From MWEH01 sp035409945 (lineage in GTDB: Bacteria > Bacillota > Clostridia > Christensenellales > DTU072), in NCBI GenBank assembly GCA_035409945.1, contig DAONQC010000005.1, positions 59,979-123,978 on the forward strand: 64,000 nucleotides of DNA, written 5' to 3'. This document shows positions 58,948 through 64,000 of this stretch, in pieces. The notes under the pieces are model-generated. The model had not been told where the DNA came from. It made no database searches and worked only from the letters and a program-made list of their open reading frames with translations. The position numbers and the translations under genes were made by a program. The stretch's first letter is position 1; each line of letters starts with the position of its first letter.

Positions 58948-60132
58948 TTATTGTAGGTTTTCCAACAGTAAAAAATCCTTTAGTTTTATATGCTCAACAA
59001 CGCTGGTCGAATAATCAATATCGTCATTGGTTATTATTATTTTTTTCGAAAGATTATCTATATCCGAAAACGCAAGAAATTCCCTATTGTAAGCTTTTTC
59101 TTCTGCAACACTATATGCAACTTGTACATAATATTGTTTATTATCTTTCGTCGCTAAAAAGTCGATTTCTTTTCCTTTATTATCGTATACATAAATCTCG
59201 TAATCCATATATGCTAGCTCGTTATATACTATATTTTCGAGATTGTGAGTTAAGTCAAAGCGATTGTTTAATACACGCAAAGAATTGAAGCAAACATCGG
59301 CGTTATATGTTTTTACGCGATAGGATAATTCTTTTTTTGCTTTCGTCGAGTATTGTTTTACTGTGTCAATAATGTACGCTTCCTCTAAATATCCTAAGTA
59401 TTTTATTACTGTATTAATCGAACAACTGACACCATCTTTTTTAAGATAATTATGAATAGAATTTGCTGAAAAAATACGACTGTTACTGCGTAATATATAA
59501 TTTACTAGGTTTTTAAATATCCCTTCCTTTCTTATCCTATGTCTTCTAATTAAGTCATTGAGAACAATTGTGTCATCTAAATCATTTAAATATCTGATTT
59601 GCGCCTCTTGTGAATCTAACTCAAATCTTTGAGGAAAACCGCCCCATATAAGATAATCAGCTATAGTCACCTCTTTACCTAATACTTTGGCATATTCCAA
59701 AATTTCTTTATATATAAATGGTCTAATACGAAAAGCAACATATCTTCCAGAAAGTTCTTTAGTAAACTCACCAGATAGTAATGTAGAATTTGAGCCCGTA
59801 ATGAATAATGAATTGTCGTAAAGTCGCAAAGTTCTACATGCATACTGCCAACCATCCAGCATTTGTATCTCATCTAGAAATAAATAGCATTTACCACTTT
59901 TTTTATGTTCTTCAACATATTTGATTAGTTTATCTGCAGTTGTTATATTACCAGAAACCTTTTTGTCTTCAAAGTTTAAATAAATAACATTGTCGTTTTT
60001 TTCACCTATCTCTGCTGCGATTTGTTGCAAAATAACCGACTTTCCGCACCTGCGAATGCCAGTAATTATCTTTATTAAGTTGGACTCATAAAACGGTCTT
60101 ATCTTTTGTATATAATGTTCTCTTTTAATCAT
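58948..60132 (-). CDS. AAA ATPase with DUF4143 / nuclease-like C-terminus
   Basis: The protein has 394 residues. Walker A is GIRRCGKS (25-32), Walker B CYLFLDEIQML near residue 85, and sensor 1 FITGSNSTLLSGE near 113. A winged-helix part (NYLKKDGVSCSINTVIKYLGYLEEAYII) follows, then a DUF4143-type end with GKEIDFLATKDNKQYYVQVAY, which looks like a degenerate PD-(D/E)xK core. Proteins of this AAA_14/DUF4143 group are very common in anaerobes and mobile in genomes; their biological role is unknown. The promoter region has three 40-bp-phased repeats, so the gene is probably regulated. Confidence 0.88.
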   Translation of the reverse strand: MIKREHYIQKIRPFYESNLIKIITGIRRCGKSVILQQIAAEIGEKNDNVIYLNFEDKKVSGNITTADKLIKYVEEHKKSGKCYLFLDEIQMLDGWQYACRTLRLYDNSLFITGSNSTLLSGEFTKELSGRYVAFRIRPFIYKEILEYAKVLGKEVTIADYLIWGGFPQRFELDSQEAQIRYLNDLDDTIVLNDLIRRHRIRKEGIFKNLVNYILRSNSRIFSANSIHNYLKKDGVSCSINTVIKYLGYLEEAYIIDTVKQYSTKAKKELSYRVKTYNADVCFNSLRVLNNRFDLTHNLENIVYNELAYMDYEIYVYDNKGKEIDFLATKDNKQYYVQVAYSVAEEKAYNREFLAFSDIDNLSKKIIITNDDIDYSTSVVEHIKLKDFLLLENLQ

Positions 60133-60177
60133 ATCTCACCTCTACTAGTAAGTGCCCTATTATCATTTATCACATAA

Positions 60178-60206
60178 ATTATACTGAAAATTTTTGACTA
60201 TTTCAA
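60178..60206 (-). promoter_or_regulatory. Promoter of the AAA ATPase gene
   Basis: On the minus strand, TTGAAA (60201-60206), 17-nt spacer, TATAAT (60178-60183). The -10 lies within the first of three phased repeats. Confidence 0.75.
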
Positions 60207-60276
60207 TAAAAACTTTCACTATACTGAAAGATTTTGTTCGTTTTTGCAATTTCATTCACTATACTGAAAGATTTTG
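60179..60276. repeat. Three 40-bp-phased direct repeats over the AAA ATPase promoter
   Basis: ATACTGAAA(A/G)ATTTT starts at 60181, 60221 and 60261, an exact 40-bp period, about four helical turns. Two copies extend to TTCACTATACTGAAAGATTTTG-like sequence with dyad TTCA...TGAA. This looks like an operator array for cooperative binding at the promoter. Confidence 0.75.
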
Positions 60277-60309
60277 CAAAATCGGCACTTTTTATTCAGT
60301 AGAAAATAG

Positions 60310-60425
60310 AATGAGTATAGCAACTCCTCAATTCATGTCCCGCCAGATGCACCAGAAAAGGAAATAAAGCGAGCATAGCACTCCGCAATTTATATCCAGC
60401 CTGACAGCACAAGCAAATGAAAATG
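60310..60425. repeat. 58-bp tandem repeat upstream of the AAA ATPase promoter
   Basis: GAGTATAGCAACTCCTCAATT (60313, shown in part) recurs as GAGCATAGCACTCCGCAATT (60371), and both units continue with CCAG, CAC and GAAAT blocks. It is non-coding in all frames. Confidence 0.6.
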
Positions 60426-60462
60426 GACTAGATTTATAACAGGGGGAGCAGTTTAGGCAACA

Positions 60463-60492
60463 AAAAAGAGCCACGCTAAATAACGTGACTCC
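60463..60492 (-). terminator. Terminator of the PrsA/SurA-like lipoprotein gene
   Basis: On the minus strand, GAGTCACG-TTATTTAG-CGTGGCTC (one G-T pair) is followed by TTTTTTG. Confidence 0.9.
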
Positions 60493-60520
60493 TCTAAATC
60501 AATGTGTTTTTAGTTTTTAA

Positions 60521-62791
60521 TTAACCAAGGTATTCTTCTAGAATTTTTTCTATCTTTTTGGTATTCATCTCCATAGTGTCTTTTAAATCTTTTTCAAGTT
60601 TTATCTTATTTTTCTCATTTAATTCAAAGTATTTATCAGGAGTATGAGATGTTACAAAGTCAGTATATGCTGCTTGTTTTTTGGAGCTTTCTATCGTTTT
60701 TCTAATCTTATCGTAGTATGTAGCACCGGTGTTATCAAAAGTTCTATTAAGATATGCTAACTTTTCCGCATCATTTGCAAAAGTTAATTCCTTATCTTTA
60801 GTATCATTTGCAAACGGAACAAAACTAATCGCTACCATATGAGGACCATATACAGAATACCTATAAATTAGTCCTACCGTTCCATCATCTTTAAGACCAA
60901 ATGCGTTTCCAACCTTGTCATCGCCAACTTTATCATTGTCGTATGCAAATACAGCTTTACTTAATTCAACGAAGTTTGTATCCCACGAGCTACTTGTACC
61001 ATAATATCCGAGTGAGTTATTTTTTATTCCACCATCTTCGGAATAGATGTACATGTATTCTTCAAACTTTGCTAAAGCGGCTTTACCCCTTTCTTCTTTT
61101 GTTTTTGTCTCATCCTCATATATTGCCTTAAGTTCGTTTTCTAGTCTAGCCATTACGTCTGCTACTTTTTCTTCATGATCAATTTCAAGTTTGCCATCTA
61201 CGATTTTACCAAAAGGTACTGCAGGGCATATTCCTTCGCCTTCGTGTGAGCATGTAGCCCCATCTACTAAATCTTTATGTAATGGGCACTCATATTCAGG
61301 ATCATAGTCAGGATTTGCTGGCTTTGTCTTTAGATCCTGTAGTAAGAAGTTTTGATATGCCTTTAATTCCTCGCCTGTTCCACCATGGTTTTTCAAAAAT
61401 TCCAATTGCTCGTCTGTGAATTTAAATAAGAGATTATATACATAAAATACGCCATTTAAATCTTCATACGCTGGGTAATAATACAACGAATCTATTTTAT
61501 CGCCAACTTTGGTTTTGAATGTCTCAGCATTAGCTTCTTTTGAAGCGTCGTCATTTCCAGCTTTATACTCTTTCTTCCCAGAGTCATATAGGAAATTGAA
61601 TTGCTCTAACACTTCTCTCTTAATCGACTCTTCTGTTGTTGCACTCAATGCTTTGATGCCAAGTTCTGCCTGAAGAGCTGAAATAACCGTGGTTTTGTAT
61701 GCTGTTTCATAATAATATGAGACAGATTTATGCCCTCTTTTTAAGTTATTAAGTAATTCTTCATAACCTTCAATTAAGAAAGGATCTGTACCTGCTGTAT
61801 TTTTTAAGGTCTCAAGTTCTTGATTAAAATCTCTTTCCTCATAATACGCACCTTTTGCCTTAAGCTCGGCAACTGTATCATATCTACCAACTTCCACATC
61901 GTCTATTTCAAATGCGTCAAGTTTGACTTCTTTTTCAGGGTCATTTTTTGTTGCTCTTGGGTTTTTTAGTGTATAATTATGCTCTAGTTTATGCTCAACC
62001 TTTTCAATATTATCGCCAGTTCCTTCTTCTTCAGTAATGACTATTTCAATTTTCTTTTCTTCGGGATCTTTTGTTGAATTATCCTCTTTAAATTCTGAAC
62101 TAAATTCGGTTTTAAACATGCTAGATGCTACTGCGAATTCCTCACTCTTGCTACCATCTTTGTACTCGATATAAATAACTATTCTTGCTCTATCAATTTC
62201 GTTACCTGTATAGTACACATCTTGTAAATATTGTTGAGTTGCTTCTGTAAAGTGAAGATCTCTTATGTTTGTTTGGTTAATTTTCTTAGCCTTCTTGTTT
62301 ATATCCTTTATCTTCGCATCTTCTTTTAGCTTTTCTATAGAGTCATCCATGTTTTTATTGACAGAATATATCGCTAGGCTTTTTTCTGCAAAGGTAAGTA
62401 CATCTACTGGCTTTTCTGCCTTTCCTGCACCTACTAATACATTAAATCTCTTATCGCCAACTTCTGCTTTGTTAACTAAGAATGGCATAGCTTCGGTTAA
62501 TAAATATGCGGTTTGAATTTTGCCTTCAATAGCGCCTGTTAAAATATCGTCAACCTTATAATACCCTTGTTGAATATACTGCGCATATTGGGAATACACG
62601 GTATAAAATTGATCTAATATCTCATTTTTTGTCACTTCTATAGTAATTCCGTTTTTGGTTACTTTTACTAATGCTTCGTTAGCCACCCTTTCTTCATTAA
62701 GTCTAATGAAAGAACAAGCTGGCAGTACAATTGCTGCCAAAACAGATATCACTAACACTATTGCCAATACTTTTAGTTTTCTAGATTTCAT
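60521..62791 (-). CDS. Large PrsA/SurA-N-like lipoprotein
   Basis: The protein has 756 residues. The signal peptide has lipobox LPAC. Residues ~40-130 resemble the SurA_N/PrsA helical chaperone segment (VKVTKNGITIEVTKNEILDQ, then FYTVYSQYAQYI). A helical C-terminus (YFELNEKNKIKLEKDLKDTM) completes the typical N/C chaperone lobe. The middle ~500 residues do not show a clear parvulin PPIase domain. They do contain a cysteine/histidine cluster, CPLHKDLVDGATCSHEGEGIC, near residues 510-530, which might bind a metal. It probably assists folding of exported proteins at the outer membrane face, which would suit a genome with giant exoproteins (inference). GGTGGAG precedes the ATG. Confidence 0.72.
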   Translation of the reverse strand: MKSRKLKVLAIVLVISVLAAIVLPACSFIRLNEERVANEALVKVTKNGITIEVTKNEILDQFYTVYSQYAQYIQQGYYKVDDILTGAIEGKIQTAYLLTEAMPFLVNKAEVGDKRFNVLVGAGKAEKPVDVLTFAEKSLAIYSVNKNMDDSIEKLKEDAKIKDINKKAKKINQTNIRDLHFTEATQQYLQDVYYTGNEIDRARIVIYIEYKDGSKSEEFAVASSMFKTEFSSEFKEDNSTKDPEEKKIEIVITEEEGTGDNIEKVEHKLEHNYTLKNPRATKNDPEKEVKLDAFEIDDVEVGRYDTVAELKAKGAYYEERDFNQELETLKNTAGTDPFLIEGYEELLNNLKRGHKSVSYYYETAYKTTVISALQAELGIKALSATTEESIKREVLEQFNFLYDSGKKEYKAGNDDASKEANAETFKTKVGDKIDSLYYYPAYEDLNGVFYVYNLLFKFTDEQLEFLKNHGGTGEELKAYQNFLLQDLKTKPANPDYDPEYECPLHKDLVDGATCSHEGEGICPAVPFGKIVDGKLEIDHEEKVADVMARLENELKAIYEDETKTKEERGKAALAKFEEYMYIYSEDGGIKNNSLGYYGTSSSWDTNFVELSKAVFAYDNDKVGDDKVGNAFGLKDDGTVGLIYRYSVYGPHMVAISFVPFANDTKDKELTFANDAEKLAYLNRTFDNTGATYYDKIRKTIESSKKQAAYTDFVTSHTPDKYFELNEKNKIKLEKDLKDTMEMNTKKIEKILEEYLG

Positions 62792-62839
62792 TTTATCTCC
62801 ACCGAACCATTTTGTTCATTAAATTTCTACATAATAAAG

Positions 62840-62851
62840 CGCACATGTGCG
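62840..62851. repeat. Perfect GC-rich palindrome in the lipoprotein leader
   Basis: CGCACATGTGCG is a perfect 12-bp palindrome in AT-rich DNA. It falls at the predicted 5' end of the transcript, much like the hairpin at 30062-30090. Confidence 0.55.
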
Positions 62852-62866
62852 TGCACTAGTTTTAAT

Positions 62867-62895
62867 ATTATATTATATAGTGGTGTTATTCGCAA
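62867..62895 (-). promoter_or_regulatory. Promoter of the PrsA/SurA-like lipoprotein gene
   Basis: On the minus strand, TTGCGA (62890-62895), 17-nt spacer, TATAAT (62867-62872). The leader is ~70 nt and starts near the palindrome. Confidence 0.55.
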
Positions 62896-63060
62896 CTATT
62901 TTATTTTACAACCTAGGTCCACTATTTGCCGCCAAGCTTACTATAAAAACTAACTGGTACAACTCGGGTAGAAACTTAAACTCATTCAATACTTTTATCA
63001 TCCACTACTAATTAACCAAACTTTACCACTTACAAACTATCATCCCTTGGAGGAATGATA

Positions 63061-63849
63061 TTATTGTTGTATAAACAACTTTTTATATTGTCCTGATTTG
63101 GTAAACTTAACAAGCCCCATATCTCTTAATTGTTGAAGTATTTGTCGTATTTTAGCATTAATATTATGATTTTCAGGATGTTTTTTTGCTAACTCATTAC
63201 TAAATTGATATACTTCTTTTAATGTGAATTCCCTGTTTGGTATCCTATTAAGAATTGAAAATACATCCTTTTTCCAGGACGGATTACTATCAAATAGTAT
63301 ATTTATATCTTCAACTACTAATGTATTATCCCCTTCGATTTCTTTGATAATATATTTTTTTGTTTCAACATTCTTTATCATTGTTTCAATATCATCAAGT
63401 TTATCAGAATCAAATTCCCCATATTTTTTGCTTTCAAACATTTCCAGAAAATCTGTTTCTATTTGATCCATTATTGGTTCATCATTGCTAATTATCACGC
63501 CGTACTCAAAATTATTATACAGGCCACTATATGTAAGATTCGCCGATGTAATTAAAGCTCTAATCCTATCAAAGTAATAGATTTTAGCATGTAAATCCTG
63601 ATAATTAAGAACTGTAGCGTCATTATTTAATAAAATTTTTATTGCTGACAAGTCAGAGCTCTCTTGTATAAAATTAGAAATATTAGAAGACGTAACAACA
63701 GTTAGTTTTGAGCTGTCTTTCTTTTTGTTTAGTATTTCATTTACAATGCCACTTTTTACATAAGGCGCACAGAGAATCATTTCCTGATTACAATCACGAA
63801 CTAAATTATAAAAAGCCTTTGAAATTGGTGTTTTCACTAACTTAAGCAT
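63061..63849 (-). CDS. Phospholipase-D-type nuclease with DpnI-like winged helix
   Basis: The protein has 262 residues. The PLD-like domain (~1-150) has one HxK motif, LHAKIYYFDRIRALITSANLTYSG in outline (His87, Lys89, then TSANLT). One motif per chain means the enzyme should act as a dimer, as in the BfiI-type restriction nucleases. The C-terminal ~70 residues (FTLKEVYQFSNELAKKHPEN, then KIRQILQQLRDMGLVKF) match the winged helix found at the C-terminus of DpnI and in Dam-replacing proteins. The combination points to a restriction or defence endonuclease. AGGAGAGG precedes the ATG. Any partner gene lies beyond the right edge; 63850-64000 shows only AT-rich DNA with small inverted repeats. Confidence 0.82.
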   Translation of the reverse strand: MLKLVKTPISKAFYNLVRDCNQEMILCAPYVKSGIVNEILNKKKDSSKLTVVTSSNISNFIQESSDLSAIKILLNNDATVLNYQDLHAKIYYFDRIRALITSANLTYSGLYNNFEYGVIISNDEPIMDQIETDFLEMFESKKYGEFDSDKLDDIETMIKNVETKKYIIKEIEGDNTLVVEDINILFDSNPSWKKDVFSILNRIPNREFTLKEVYQFSNELAKKHPENHNINAKIRQILQQLRDMGLVKFTKSGQYKKLFIQQ

Positions 63850-64000
63850 TTTATCCTCTCCTATAAATAATTCTTAATCCTTTTTGACTTGTTTTCTCAA
63901 TTATTGAAACAACAACTAATCTAATTATAACCGTTTTTTCAAACTTATAAAAATCTATAAAAGTTTCGTTAGATTTTCTGTTGAATTCCTGTTTCAACCT

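Noticed and set aside
63880..64000. Possible first CRISPR-like repeat at the right edge (GTTGAA-TTCCTGT-TTCAAC and TTGTTT...AAACAA)
   Set aside because: Only single imperfect inverted repeats are present, with no second copy and no spacer pattern inside the window.

Overview
The window is AT-rich, densely coded DNA from a monoderm, anaerobic-type Firmicute, most likely an uncultured gut Clostridia lineage. Several things point this way. Shine-Dalgarno sequences are strong, TGA is used as an ordinary stop, and promoters of the TTGACA/TATAAT type are present. There are many lipoprotein signal peptides, a dockerin-bearing exoprotein and BFD-type [2Fe-2S] flavoenzymes, and no outer-membrane genes. 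The species cannot be read from the sequence. No rRNA, convincing tRNA, CRISPR array, insertion sequence or prophage is visible.

Layout. 0-7.8 kb: end of a lipoprotein gene, then a leftward cluster of five genes (GlpA-like flavoprotein, NAD/FAD oxidoreductase, DUF1667 protein, FGGY kinase, alkylglycerone-phosphate-synthase-like flavoprotein) that looks like an anaerobic glycerol/polyol-phosphate oxidation module. 8-12.8 kb: a small membrane protein and a heterodimeric ABC exporter. 13-16.5 kb: a defence-like patch with an AbiEi/AbiEii pair, an orphan AbiEi and a small RNA ligase. 16.7-36.5 kb: GtrA-like protein, GH2 beta-mannosidase, a ~3,100-residue MBG-repeat surface protein with a frameshift at its start, a large lipoprotein and a MacB-like ABC transporter. 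36.6-45.9 kb: YgjP-like metallopeptidase, signal peptidase I, an unassigned hydrolase-like protein, a Ca2+-type P-ATPase, a GH20 hexosaminidase and a lipoprotein. 46-58 kb: a 2,180-residue M6 metalloprotease with RCC1, Ig-like and dockerin domains, a GPH-type sugar symporter, a Gfo/Idh/MocA oxidoreductase and a DUF1846 protein. 58-64 kb: a small Cys-cluster protein with a histone-H1-like tail, an AAA/DUF4143 ATPase with phased promoter repeats, a large PrsA/SurA-like lipoprotein and a phospholipase-D-type nuclease with a DpnI-type winged helix.

The beta-mannosidase, hexosaminidase, protease, sugar symporter and Gfo/Idh oxidoreductase fit a life on N-glycans or other mannose/GlcNAc-containing glycoconjugates (inference).

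The most unusual signal lies between the genes. Downstream of at least six genes, and probably about ten, there is a diverged copy of the last ~10-30 codons of that same gene, usually including its stop codon, at a spacing of 100-140 bp. Several copies still translate to the same C-terminus using different synonymous codons, for example EVYNSQYLNK-stop behind EIYNSQYLNK-stop. They therefore look like tails of diverged homologues, not simple slippage products. A pair of N-terminal fragments of a second YgjP-like gene lies nearby at 40.1-40.4 kb.
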